Origin: an uncultured Blautia sp.
GTDB lineage: Bacteria; Bacillota; Clostridia; Lachnospirales; Lachnospiraceae
NCBI GenBank assembly: GCA_900539525.1
Contig: UQCM01000022.1
Span: 1-39,426 of the forward strand
DNA length: 39,426 nucleotides
Reading direction: 5' to 3'
Numbering within the stretch: position 1 is the first letter of the stretch; each line of letters opens with the position of its first letter. Below are positions 8,916-16,144 of the stretch, in pieces. The notes beneath the pieces are model-generated. The model ran no database searches. It saw nothing but the letters and a program-made list of their open reading frames with translations, and was not told the origin of the DNA. A program made the translations under genes and the position numbers.

Positions 8916-9497
8916 ATGAATATGAAGAGATTTCTGGAAACCATGAGAAGAAGCTGGGTGCTGTCAGCCATTCTGACAGTTCTTCTGGGCGGTGTGCTGA
9001 TCGCTTATCCGGCGGATACGAGCAGGGTCTTTTGCTATTGTGTCGGGGCTGCGATCCTTGCGCACGGGATTTTTGATATTGTGAGGTACTGCACCGGCAG
9101 AAATGGTGAGTTTTTCTTCCGGTATGACCTGATCGCCGGAATTGTGCTGTGTGCAGCCGGGATCTTTATGTTGTTCAGCCCGGAGATCGTGATGATGATG
9201 ATCCCGATCATCATGGGACTCTATATCATCATCGATGGGGCGGCAAACATCCGCAGAAGCATAGAAATGAGAAGACTGGGCTTTTCCAAATGGTGGCTGG
9301 GACTGCTCACAGCGGTCCTGACCGTGGCACTGGGAGGCGTGATGCTGTGGAATCCGTTTGCGGCGGCAGAGGTTACAGCGATCTTCATCGGAAGTGTCCT
9401 GGTATACCAGGGCATCATGGATCTGATCTTTTTCTTCTGTATTGGGAGAGGCAGAAGGAAGCTTAAGAAGATCCTTGAGTCTGAAGCACTCGAGTGA
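8916..9497 (+). CDS. DUF308/HdeD family membrane protein
   Basis: A 193-residue protein with about six hydrophobic helices arranged as repeats of paired helices (for example VLSAILTVLLGGVLIAYP and WWLGLLTAVLTVALGGVMLW). This pattern and the GLYIIIDGAANI block are typical of the HdeD/DUF308 family, implicated in acid resistance in E. coli and of unknown role in Firmicutes. It starts 15 nt after cutC behind a GAAAGAGAGAGGG ribosome binding site, so the two are probably co-transcribed. Function is not assigned. Confidence 0.85.
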   Translation: MNMKRFLETMRRSWVLSAILTVLLGGVLIAYPADTSRVFCYCVGAAILAHGIFDIVRYCTGRNGEFFFRYDLIAGIVLCAAGIFMLFSPEIVMMMIPIIMGLYIIIDGAANIRRSIEMRRLGFSKWWLGLLTAVLTVALGGVMLWNPFAAAEVTAIFIGSVLVYQGIMDLIFFFCIGRGRRKLKKILESEALE

Positions 9498-9787
9498 TTC
9501 AGGTTACAGTTCACACGTCTGCCAGTTCGAGGTGTTTTCTGTGAGTGTAGTGTAGCGAAAGTCACAGAAAATCCGAGAGTAGTAGCGCGATATGATGCAG
9601 AATGCATCATATCTGTGCATCGCGAAGCGTGTTACTGGTCACGGAGTGAACAGTAACAATTTCAGATGTCAAAACCGGTTTACGGATTGTTCCGCGCATA
9701 GTGCTCTCACAATCCTCCTGGAAATGACATTGAAACTATGAAAAGTACTGACGGAGAGTTAAAATTATTAGTAAGGGGAATCTACAC
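9498..9787. other. Hairpin-rich intergenic region
   Basis: No gene seen. Three consecutive stem-loops are visible: TTTTCTGTGA/TCACAGAAAA (9535-9571), a perfect 11-bp GATATGATGCA/TGCATCATATC with loop GAA (9589-9613), and TGTTACTG/CAGTAACA (about 9630-9658). The last belongs to a 25-nt block at 9613-9637 that recurs with one mismatch at 11069-11093. Confidence 0.6.
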
Positions 9788-10813
9788 ATGAAAATATGGA
9801 AATATACGATCTGCCTGCTGTTTCTGGCGGCAGTCCTATGGATGGGGAGAGAAGGAGTGCAGGTACAGGCAGCAGGAGGGGAAGGCTACGATCTGATCGG
9901 AGCAGTCCGGAAACAGCCGGAAAAGCCGGGAAAATGGGTGAAAAACAAAAACGGATACCGGTACCGGTATGCGGGGACAAAAAAATATGCAAAAAACACC
10001 TGGCTGCTGGCAGACGGGAGCATTTATTTTACAGATAAGAACGGATACCGCGTCACAGGATGGAAGAAGTATAAGAAGAGCAGATATTATCTGGACGAGG
10101 AGGACGGTCGTCTGACGGTCGGATGGAAGGTGGCAGACGGGGAGAAGTATTATTTTTCGAAAAATACCGGCGCCATGCTGGCCGGATGGCAGAAGATCGG
10201 AAAGAAACAGTATTATTTTTCAGAGGAAGGAAAACTGCAGAAAAATATGTGGATCGGCGACCGGTATGTGGGCGCAAAGGGATGCGAGCAGGCGGCGAAG
10301 CGCATCTTTGTGGGAGATTCCAGAACCATAGAGCTGCGCGACAAGGCGGACGGCGGTGAAACCTACATTGCAAAGTGGGGCAAGGGATATGACTGGTTCA
10401 TGGAATCCGGGAAGCGCCAGCTGGAAAAGCAGCTGAAAAAGTATCCGTATTCGGCGGTGATCCTGAATCTTGGCGTCAATGATCTGGCGAATGCTCAGGC
10501 CTATATCCGGGTCTATCAGGAGCTGCGTGCAGCATATCCGAAGGCGAGATTCTACTTCATGTCTGTGAATCCGGTGGAGGAGACCTTTCTCAGGGCAAAC
10601 GGCTATGGAGGGCGGGACAATGCCTCCATTGAAGCATTCAATGAGCAGATGCAGAGCGTGTTTGGAAACCGTTATATCGATACCTATCACTGGATGCTGG
10701 AAAAAGAGTACGTGATGGATCTGCCCGGGGGACATGGGACCGTGGATGGCCTGCACTATATCGATATCGTCTATCAGATGCTGCATGCGTATGTGACAGC
10801 GCGGGCGAGATAG
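9788..10813 (+). CDS. Secreted SGNH/GDSL hydrolase with wall-binding repeats
   Basis: A 341-residue exported protein. It has a signal peptide (residues 1 to about 29), then three to four glucan/choline-binding-type repeats at about 50-155 (GWKKYKKSRYYLDEEDGRLTVGW, given only in outline, with conserved Gly-Trp and Tyr-Tyr/Phe). An SGNH hydrolase domain follows. Catalytic candidates are Ser178 in VGDSR, Asn in LGVNDL (about 230), and Asp320/His323 in DGLHY. It probably deacylates a surface polysaccharide, teichoic acid or peptidoglycan substituent. It is flanked by hairpin-rich non-coding DNA on both sides, so it is likely monocistronic. Confidence 0.85.
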   Translation: MKIWKYTICLLFLAAVLWMGREGVQVQAAGGEGYDLIGAVRKQPEKPGKWVKNKNGYRYRYAGTKKYAKNTWLLADGSIYFTDKNGYRVTGWKKYKKSRYYLDEEDGRLTVGWKVADGEKYYFSKNTGAMLAGWQKIGKKQYYFSEEGKLQKNMWIGDRYVGAKGCEQAAKRIFVGDSRTIELRDKADGGETYIAKWGKGYDWFMESGKRQLEKQLKKYPYSAVILNLGVNDLANAQAYIRVYQELRAAYPKARFYFMSVNPVEETFLRANGYGGRDNASIEAFNEQMQSVFGNRYIDTYHWMLEKEYVMDLPGGHGTVDGLHYIDIVYQMLHAYVTARAR

Positions 10814-11141
10814 CCGGAGCCCGAGAGATAGCCAGGATCCGCTGCACCTGTATCCTGACAGAAAGAAAGAAGCGGCAGATTAATCCACTGCCATGCAAGC
10901 ATGTATTTTATGTCTATGGGTTCCTTGGCTCATTATATCACGAATTTTCAAAATGTATTTATAGATTTTTCACGAAATTTCAAAATGTTATTCTTTGCAT
11001 TTTCACGAAATTTCAAAATGTTTTTTTGATAAGTATTATCGTTTATTACTCAGCCGTCAGGCAGTGTTCTGTGCATTGCGAAGCGTGTTACTGAACAGTA
11101 ACATGTTACGGTAAAAACGAAGCTGCGAAAGAAGAAAAGAC
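10814..11141. other. Non-coding gap before the rpmG-secE-nusG operon
   Basis: No gene recognised. It contains the 18-nt block CACTGCCATGCAAGCATG (10886-10903, also at 2238-2255), three AT-rich direct repeats (10938-11021), and a palindrome TGTTACTG-AA-CAGTAACA at 11086-11103. Confidence 0.6.
10938..11021. repeat. Three direct repeats, TCACGAAATTTCAAAATGT
   Basis: Copies start at 10938, 10970 and 11003, i.e. 32 and 33 nt apart, about three helical turns. Copies 2 and 3 are identical over 21 nt; copy 1 has the variant CGAATTTTC. They lie about 120-200 nt upstream of the ribosomal/secretion operon promoter. They could be binding sites for a regulator or nucleoid protein; no function is shown. 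Confidence 0.75.
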
Positions 11142-11171
11142 TTGACTTTCCCTATTTGCCTGTGTTACACT
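11142..11171 (+). promoter_or_regulatory. Sigma-A promoter of rpmG-secE-nusG-rplKA
   Basis: TTGACT (11142-11147), an 18-nt spacer, and TACACT (11166-11171). The predicted transcript has a leader of ~90 nt containing an 8-bp hairpin TCAACAGC/GCTGTTGA (11213-11236) just before the rpmG ribosome binding site. Confidence 0.75.
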
Positions 11172-11265
11172 GGACAGGCGAATGGAAGTAGGTCTTTTTT
11201 TTATGCCTAAAATCAACAGCTTACGCAGGCTGTTGACAAAATACAACGAGAGCGAGGTGGAAGTT

Positions 11266-11415
11266 GTGCGCACGAGAATCACATTGGCATGTACGGAATG
11301 TAAACAGCGTAATTACAACACGAAAAAGGATAAGAAAAATCATCCGGACAGAATGGAAACCAAGAAGTATTGTAGGTTCTGCAGAAAACACACAATGCAC
11401 AAAGAGACGAAATAA
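11266..11415 (+). CDS. rpmG: 50S ribosomal protein L33
   Basis: A 49-residue L33 with both zinc knuckles, CTECK and CRFCRK (the C+ zinc-binding form). It starts at a GTG at 11266 with GAGGTGG correctly placed upstream. The frame is open to an ATG at 11182, but the added residues do not belong to L33 and include the leader hairpin. It is first in the classic rpmG-secE-nusG-rplK-rplA order. Confidence 0.95.
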   Translation: MRTRITLACTECKQRNYNTKKDKKNHPDRMETKKYCRFCRKHTMHKETK

Positions 11416-11439
11416 GTCGTCAGAAAGGAAAGTGACGAG

Positions 11440-11646
11440 ATGGGAAAAACTGCAAAGACAGAGAAAACCCCTAAGAAGAGCTGGACAGATGGTCTGAAGG
11501 CTGAGTTCAACAAGATCGTATGGCCGGACAAGAAATCACTTGGAAAGCAGACAGCAGCCGTTGTTGTACTTTCTGTCGTACTTGGTGTCATTATTACAAT
11601 TGTGGATTTTCTGGTACAGTATGGTGTAGATTTCATAGTTAAGTAA
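11440..11646 (+). CDS. secE: Preprotein translocase subunit SecE
   Basis: A 68-residue single-TM subunit of the SecYEG channel. It shows the typical WTDGLKAEFNKIVWPDKK amphipathic segment followed by one TM helix near the C-terminus. Short length is normal for Gram-positive SecE. The ATG follows GAAAGGAAAGTGACGAG. Confidence 0.95.
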   Translation: MGKTAKTEKTPKKSWTDGLKAEFNKIVWPDKKSLGKQTAAVVVLSVVLGVIITIVDFLVQYGVDFIVK

Positions 11647-11662
11647 GGGCAAGGGTGATTTT

Positions 11663-12178
11663 ATGTCAGAAGCAAACTGGTATGTTGTTCATACCTATTC
11701 CGGGTATGAGAACAAAGTGAAGGCCAACATTGAGAAGACTATTGAAAACAGACATCTCGAAGACCAGATTCTGGAAGTCAGAGTCCCGCTGGAGGATGTC
11801 GTGGAAGTGAAAAACGGAGTCAGGAAGCAGGTACAGAAGAAGCTGTTCCCGGGCTACGTACTTCTGAATATGATTATGAATGATGACACCTGGTATGTGG
11901 TAAGAAATACAAGAGGTGTTACCGGATTTGTTGGACCTGGATCGAAGCCAGTGCCACTTACCGAAGAAGAAATGAAGCCGCTTGGAATCCATGAAGCCAA
12001 GGTGCAGATCGATTTCAAGGAAGGCGACACCGTCATGATTACCGGAGGTGTCTGGAAAGACACCGTGGGTGTCGTTCAGATTGTGAATGACAGCAAGCAG
12101 ATCGTTACGATTAATGTTGAGTTGTTTGGCCGTGAAACGCCGGTCGAGATCGCGTTCACGGAAGTCAAGAAGATGTAA
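11663..12178 (+). CDS. nusG: Transcription termination/antitermination factor NusG
   Basis: A 171-residue NusG. The NGN domain (WYVVHTYSGYENKVKANIE, and FPGYVLLNMIMNDDTWYVVRN in outline) covers residues 5 to about 110. The C-terminal KOW domain (FKEGDTVMITGGVWKDTVG) covers about 120-171. It binds RNA polymerase and couples it to the ribosome or Rho. It lies 16 nt after secE. Confidence 0.97.
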   Translation: MSEANWYVVHTYSGYENKVKANIEKTIENRHLEDQILEVRVPLEDVVEVKNGVRKQVQKKLFPGYVLLNMIMNDDTWYVVRNTRGVTGFVGPGSKPVPLTEEEMKPLGIHEAKVQIDFKEGDTVMITGGVWKDTVGVVQIVNDSKQIVTINVELFGRETPVEIAFTEVKKM

Positions 12179-12190
12179 CTGGAAAAACAT

Positions 12191-12217
12191 CCGGTAAGCG
12201 AATTCGCGGTTTACCGG
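12191..12217 (+). promoter_or_regulatory. Stem-loop between nusG and rplK
   Basis: CCGGTAA (12191-12197) pairs with TTACCGG (12211-12217); the loop contains the palindrome GCGAATTCGC. There is no T-run, so it is not a simple terminator. It may isolate or process the rplK leader. Confidence 0.6.
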
Positions 12218-12220
12218 ACA

Positions 12221-12257
12221 GTGGGAGGGAAAACCCCCGACAATACCACATAGGAGG
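12221..12257 (+). promoter_or_regulatory. Ribosomal protein L1 binding leader before rplK
   Basis: GTGGGAGGG (12221-12229), then a short loop, a C-run and ATACCAC (12243-12249), ending at the AGGAGG of rplK. The same GUGGGAGG...AUACCAC arrangement forms the L1 site in the 23S rRNA L1 stalk (helix 76-77 region). L1 is known to repress its own operon by binding such mimics. Confidence 0.8.
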
Positions 12258-12265
12258 TGCCTAAA

Positions 12266-12691
12266 ATGGCAAAAAAAGTAACAGGTTATATTAAATTACA
12301 GATTCCTGCTGGTAAGGCTACACCAGCTCCACCAGTTGGTCCTGCTCTTGGACAGCATGGTGTTAATATCGTTCAGTTTACAAAGGAGTTCAACGCAAGA
12401 ACAGCAGATAAGGGCGACCTGATCATCCCGGTTGTTATCACTGTTTATGCAGACAGAAGCTTCAGCTTCATCACAAAGACTCCGCCTGCAGCAGTTTTAT
12501 TAAAGAAAGCCTGCAACATCAAATCTGGATCAGGCGTTCCGAATAAGACAAAAGTAGCTTCCATCTCTAAGGATAAGATCAGAGAGATCGCAGAGATGAA
12601 GATGCCGGACCTGAACGCAGGAAGCATCGAGGCAGCTATGAGCATGATCGCCGGTACTGCAAGAAGTATGGGTATCACGGTTGAGGAGTAA
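12266..12691 (+). CDS. rplK: 50S ribosomal protein L11
   Basis: A 141-residue L11 of normal length, with the N-terminal IPAGKATPAPPVGPALGQHG block and the C-terminal rRNA-binding domain. It starts at the ATG at 12266, behind AGGAGG; an in-frame GTG overlapping that site is not the start. L11 builds the GTPase-associated centre with 23S rRNA. Expression is probably controlled by L1 through the leader at 12221-12257. Confidence 0.97.
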   Translation: MAKKVTGYIKLQIPAGKATPAPPVGPALGQHGVNIVQFTKEFNARTADKGDLIIPVVITVYADRSFSFITKTPPAAVLLKKACNIKSGSGVPNKTKVASISKDKIREIAEMKMPDLNAGSIEAAMSMIAGTARSMGITVEE

Positions 12692-12703
12692 TTGGAAGAT
12701 AAA

Positions 12704-12738
12704 GTGGGAGGGTCATTCCCGCAAACACCACCAGGAGG
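12704..12738 (+). promoter_or_regulatory. Second L1-binding-like element, between rplK and rplA
   Basis: GTGGGAGGG (12704-12712), a short loop, CCCGCAAACACCAC (ending 12731) and the rplA AGGAGG (12733-12738). It has the same architecture as the element before rplK, so L1 probably controls rplA translation directly as well. Confidence 0.75.
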
Positions 12739-12747
12739 TTATTTAAT

Positions 12748-13440
12748 ATGAAAAGAGGAAAGAAATATGTAGAGGCTGCAAAGGCAGTAGACCGCGCAAA
12801 CCTCTATGATACAGCGGATGCTATCGCTTTAGTAAAGAAGACAGCAGTAGCAAAATTTGATGAAACAATCGAAGCTCACATCAGAACAGGCTGTGACGGA
12901 CGTCACGCAGACCAGCAGGTTCGTGGTGCAGTTGTACTGCCGCACGGAACAGGTAAGAAGGTTCGTGTCCTGGTATTCGCAAAGAATGCAAAGGCTGACG
13001 AGGCTCTGGCAGCAGGCGCAGAGTACGTAGGCGGCGAGGAGCTGATCCCGAAGATCCAGAACGAGAACTGGTTTGAGTTTGACGTAGTCGTTGCTACACC
13101 GGATATGATGGGTGTTGTTGGACGTCTGGGACGTGTCCTTGGACCGAAGGGCTTAATGCCAAACCCGAAGGCAGGAACCGTAACCATGGACGTAACCAAG
13201 GCCGTTCAGGATATCAAAGCCGGTAAGATTGAGTACAGATTGGATAAGACCAACATCATTCACGTGCCAATCGGAAAAGCTTCCTTCACCGAGGAGCAGT
13301 TAGCGGACAACTTCCAGACGCTTATGGGCGCCATCGTAAAGGCTAAGCCAAGCGCCTTAAAAGGCCAGTATTTAAGAAGCGTTACCATCACTTCCACTAT
13401 GGGACCTGGTATCAAACTGAATACGGCTAAGTTTATCTAA
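12748..13440 (+). CDS. rplA: 50S ribosomal protein L1
   Basis: A 230-residue L1 of normal length, with MKRGKKYVEAAK at the N-terminus and the conserved LGPKGLMPNPKAGT block around residue 135. It forms the mobile L1 stalk and is the likely repressor of its own operon. It follows rplK by 56 nt and is followed by a strong terminator, so rplJ-rplL are not directly adjacent here. Confidence 0.97.
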   Translation: MKRGKKYVEAAKAVDRANLYDTADAIALVKKTAVAKFDETIEAHIRTGCDGRHADQQVRGAVVLPHGTGKKVRVLVFAKNAKADEALAAGAEYVGGEELIPKIQNENWFEFDVVVATPDMMGVVGRLGRVLGPKGLMPNPKAGTVTMDVTKAVQDIKAGKIEYRLDKTNIIHVPIGKASFTEEQLADNFQTLMGAIVKAKPSALKGQYLRSVTITSTMGPGIKLNTAKFI

Positions 13441-13470
13441 GAGATCGAAGAGATATTTTGAGAGATCAAA

Positions 13471-13520
13471 GAGAGGAAAACCCTCTCCGGCGTGAGCTGG
13501 AGGGGGTTTTCCTCTCTTTC
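13471..13520 (+). terminator. Strong terminator after rplA
   Basis: GAGAGGAAAACCC... pairs with ...GGGGTTTTCCTCTC, giving a very long stem, followed by TTTC. The arms carry A/T tracts, so it may act in both directions. Confidence 0.9.
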
Positions 13521-13590
13521 TGGTCAGGGTTTAATGCTCTGTAATAATGGATCAGTTTGATTTTATGATTTGACATAGAAAGAAGATATG

Positions 13591-13757
13591 TCTAGTATGA
13601 TTCACCCTAAATAACACCATGTTTCGCTGGTCTGCTTTCCCGATAGCACAGTTGTAAAAGCCTCAGCGTAGCCCGCTACGCCTGCGTTTTTACAACTGCA
13701 CTCTCGAAAAAGCATCCTCACCGAAACAGTACGGTATTTAGGGTGGATCATACTAGA
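13591..13757. repeat. 167-nt palindromic, MITE-like element
   Basis: The ends are inverted repeats: TCTAGTATGAT-y-CACCCTAAATA at the left matches the reverse complement at the right. A second nested inverted repeat, CAGTTGTAAAA... against ...TTTTACAACTG, encloses GCGTAG/CTACGC. Nearly the whole segment can fold back on itself. No ORF and no clear target duplication are visible. Confidence 0.7.
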
Positions 13758-14025
13758 TTAACAGGCTATTTTCATTTCCTAGAAGACTTTGTCACTGCAC
13801 AAGGTTGAAGTTTATTGACATCCCTAAGCCTCTTTGTTAAAATGAAAATACATATCTGGAAAATTCTGGACCGTTCGGTTACTGATTCCCCATATGAAAC
13901 AACTGATCTATGGCGGAAGGCAGGAAAACGGTGAAGGAATTCCTGATATTCGCATCTTTTTTGAAGATGAACTGACTGTTTATAGAGAAAACACCTCCTG
14001 AAAGAGTAAAAGGAATGATGGAAAA
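13758..14025. other. Leader region of the surface-machine locus
   Basis: Contains the promoter at 13815-13843 and a ~175-nt 5' leader. A 35-codon frame (13894-14001) exists but has no ribosome binding site and no recognisable product, so I do not call it a gene. Confidence 0.5.
13815..13843 (+). promoter_or_regulatory. Sigma-A promoter of the zinc-ribbon/lectin-like gene
   Basis: TTGACA (13815-13820), exactly 17 nt, TAAAAT (13838-13843). Confidence 0.8.
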
Positions 14026-15375
14026 ATGAAAGATACATTAGATGAAAGAATACTACAGAAACAAGGAGAGCAGAAACGGTGCAAGGTATGTGGGGAATTG
14101 CTGGAAGATGATGCGCGGTTTTGCGAATATTGCGGGGCGAAAGTAGAAGAGGATGGCGAGGAAGAGGCCAGAAGGCAGGAAGAATCCAGAAGACGGGAAG
14201 AGTCCAGAAGGCAGGAAGAAGTCAGAAAGCAGGAAGAAGTCAGAAGGCAGGAAGAGGCCAGAAGGCAGGAAGAAGTCAGAAGACAGGAAGAGGCCAGAAG
14301 GCAGGAAGAAGCCAGGAGACAGGAAGAGGTCAGAAGGCAGGAAGAACTCAAAAAGCAGGCTGAGATGAGGAGAGAAGCAGGGCTTAAACTGTTATTTGGA
14401 ATCGGGGTTGGTCTGCTGGTATGTATTTTACTGATGTATGCTTTTGGCGGTAATCGTAAAAATAAAAAGTCCGATCAGGAGGCACAGGACACATTACTCA
14501 GAGAAAATGAAACAACATACAGGGATGCGGAAAAAGAAGGTTTTGCGGACGGAACGGAATCTGTAAAAGAAGAGACAGAAACCGAAATCGCTGAGGCAGA
14601 TATTGATGCGGTACATAATAGAAACTGCAGTCTGACAGGATTACTTTTTTATACAGATCGTATGGAGGCACCTGTTTTAGTTTTAGAAGAGCCGGTTTCT
14701 CTGTATGTAAACAGTATTTCCGGAGAGGCAGTTTATTATGAAGAGGTTACGCAGATTTCTTTTGGAAGCCATACGTTCGAGGAGGAAAAGTTAAAAAAAT
14801 ACAACAATATTAAAGTGGATGTGACAGGTTCTGTATGGGCAGAAGAGGATGTTGTCTATGTGGATGTACAGGAACTTTCCGGAGATCTTCCGGAAGTACA
14901 GGAGACAGAGGATACAGAAGAAGAAATCCATGAATATATTATATGCAAAGAAGACTGTACCTGGTTAGAAGCATTTGAATATTGCAAAGAGAGAGGCGGT
15001 TATCTGGTACGGATCAACAGTCAGAAAGAATTAAAACATATTCGGGAGCTGATCAAAGAAAAAGGATATGAGAAAATACAGTTCTATATTGGTATGAGAA
15101 GAGATCCAAACCAGAAAGAATATTATCTGGTGGATGAGAATAATGAGCTGGTGGGACAGCGCATGGATAATGGATACACAGAATGGTGTGAAAATGTATG
15201 GCTGGAAGGAGAACCGACCTATCGGGATGAGGTGCTCAAAATAGAGGAAACCTGTGTATCACTCTTCCGTTACTCCAAAACCGGAAAGTGGGTATTCAAT
15301 GATGTGCCGGAGGATCTCATAGGGGCTTTGTCAACGAATAAAGGTAAGGTTGGATATATCTGTGAAATAGAGTAA
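14026..15375 (+). CDS. Zinc-ribbon / TM / C-type-lectin-like membrane protein
   Basis: A 449-residue single-pass protein. The N-terminal double CxxC zinc ribbon (CKVCGELLEDDARFCEYCG, about 19-37) is cytoplasmic. It is followed by an Arg/Glu repeat stalk (about 46-110, six-residue period EVRRQE/EARRQE) and a TM helix (about 119-141). The extracytoplasmic part has a module at about 190-290 shared with the gene at 31949-33028 (DIDAVHNRNC, GLLFYTD, APVLVL, VSLYVNS). The C-terminal domain (about 303-449) resembles a C-type lectin fold: C-T-W-x-EAFEYCKERGGYLVRIN-S, EWCENVW, W-FNDVP, GYICE. It could sense or bind a surface ligand. The lectin-like call comes from pattern reading, not alignment. Confidence 0.75.
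   Translation: MKDTLDERILQKQGEQKRCKVCGELLEDDARFCEYCGAKVEEDGEEEARRQEESRRREESRRQEEVRKQEEVRRQEEARRQEEVRRQEEARRQEEARRQEEVRRQEELKKQAEMRREAGLKLLFGIGVGLLVCILLMYAFGGNRKNKKSDQEAQDTLLRENETTYRDAEKEGFADGTESVKEETETEIAEADIDAVHNRNCSLTGLLFYTDRMEAPVLVLEEPVSLYVNSISGEAVYYEEVTQISFGSHTFEEEKLKKYNNIKVDVTGSVWAEEDVVYVDVQELSGDLPEVQETEDTEEEIHEYIICKEDCTWLEAFEYCKERGGYLVRINSQKELKHIRELIKEKGYEKIQFYIGMRRDPNQKEYYLVDENNELVGQRMDNGYTEWCENVWLEGEPTYRDEVLKIEETCVSLFRYSKTGKWVFNDVPEDLIGALSTNKGKVGYICEIE
14161..14352 (+). repeat. 18-bp tandem repeats inside the zinc-ribbon/lectin gene
   Basis: Degenerate 18-bp units encode E-(A/V)-R-R-Q-E. Such arrays change length by slippage without shifting frame, so stalk length may vary among strains. 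Confidence 0.8.
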
Positions 15376-15384
15376 AAGAGATAT

Positions 15385-15432
15385 CAGAAAGCCTCGCAGA
15401 TGCGATTTTGCGAATGGATTATGAATAGTTAC
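15385..15432 (+). repeat. Dispersed intergenic repeat, copy D
   Basis: Matches copy A (1-52) with a few substitutions, including GCAGATGC in place of GCAGAGGC, which weakens the hairpin. It follows the lectin-like gene. Confidence 0.75.
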
Positions 15433-15472
15433 CAGTATGTTTTGAGCCTTCAATATAAAATTTTGTCGAATA

Positions 15473-15501
15473 TTGACAGGTAATGAGATAGGACTTATAC
15501 T
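15473..15501 (+). promoter_or_regulatory. Sigma-A promoter of the tubulin/vWA operon
   Basis: TTGACA (15473-15478), 17-nt spacer, TATACT (15496-15501). Close to consensus, it should drive the lipoprotein, vWA, tubulin-like and downstream genes. Confidence 0.85.
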
Positions 15502-15566
15502 TAATAATATGTTAAGATGAGCCAGGGGACAAATGGACATAAGAAAAAGGAGAGGGAGAATTTACA

Positions 15567-16070
15567 ATGAAACAGTGGAAAAAGCTCATCCTGTTGACAG
15601 GTATTTTGAGCATGATGAGTATTGGTGTGTACGGTTGCAGCAGCTCCATAAACACACAGTGCAAAGAGGTGATTGAAAGCTTTGAGACAAGCTGTAATGA
15701 TCTGGATGTAAAGGGAGTCTTGAACTGTATTAACCCGAAAGTCAGTGATCCGATAAAGGCTGTACTTGCATTGACCAATGTTATTTCAGACCAGAATCTG
15801 GACGGATATCTGGTTGAAATCATAGGAAGTATTGCCGGAGAGTTGAGCGAGTCAATTGCAGCGGAAGATGTTTCTACGAGTGAACTTTTAGCTGGTATAC
15901 AGATAACACCAAAGAAGTATAAGATGAAGTCAAAGAAGGGAACGGTTTACTGCACAGCGACATTCAAAATAAATGAAATGGAAATCACAAAATATATCGG
16001 CATAGATATGATCAAGAGCAATGGTGAATGGTATATATCCGGCATGGCTTTAGCGGAGGAAAAAGAATAA
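15567..16070 (+). CDS. Small lipoprotein of unknown function
   Basis: A 167-residue exported lipoprotein. The signal peptide ends in a lipobox with Cys24 (SIGVYGC). The mature part has an N-terminal helix and a C-terminal stretch GTVYCTATFKINEMEITKYIGIDMIKSNGEWYISG that looks like the beta-sheet of an NTF2-like/DUF4878-type domain; that likeness is inferred. It starts behind AAAAGGAGAGGGAG and is the first gene after the promoter at 15473. It is probably the outer-leaflet accessory of the vWA/tubulin machine. No enzyme motif seen. Confidence 0.75.
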   Translation: MKQWKKLILLTGILSMMSIGVYGCSSSINTQCKEVIESFETSCNDLDVKGVLNCINPKVSDPIKAVLALTNVISDQNLDGYLVEIIGSIAGELSESIAAEDVSTSELLAGIQITPKKYKMKSKKGTVYCTATFKINEMEITKYIGIDMIKSNGEWYISGMALAEEKE

Positions 16071-16144
16071 AAGTCGAAATATTGGTGAAAAAATACAGAT
16101 TCAGGTAGTTTATCTGGATAAAGAAACGGAAGAGGAGAAATGAA

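Noticed and set aside
10938..11021. Three direct repeats considered as a CRISPR array
   Set aside because: Only three AT-rich units with 12-14-nt gaps, too short for spacers, and no intact cas genes nearby.
11233..11238. TTGACA inside the rpmG leader as a second promoter
   Set aside because: No -10 element at 16-18 nt spacing; the bases are part of the leader hairpin arm.
11182..11265. N-terminal extension of rpmG from the upstream ATG
   Set aside because: It would translate the leader hairpin and adds residues foreign to L33; the GTG at 11266 has a good ribosome binding site.
13894..14001. A 35-codon ORF in the leader before the zinc-ribbon/lectin gene
   Set aside because: No ribosome binding site, no recognisable product, and it lies within the untranslated leader predicted from the promoter at 13815.
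14161..14352. Tandem repeats considered as a CRISPR or DNA-level regulatory array
   Set aside because: The 18-bp units keep the reading frame and encode a charged stalk in a real gene.
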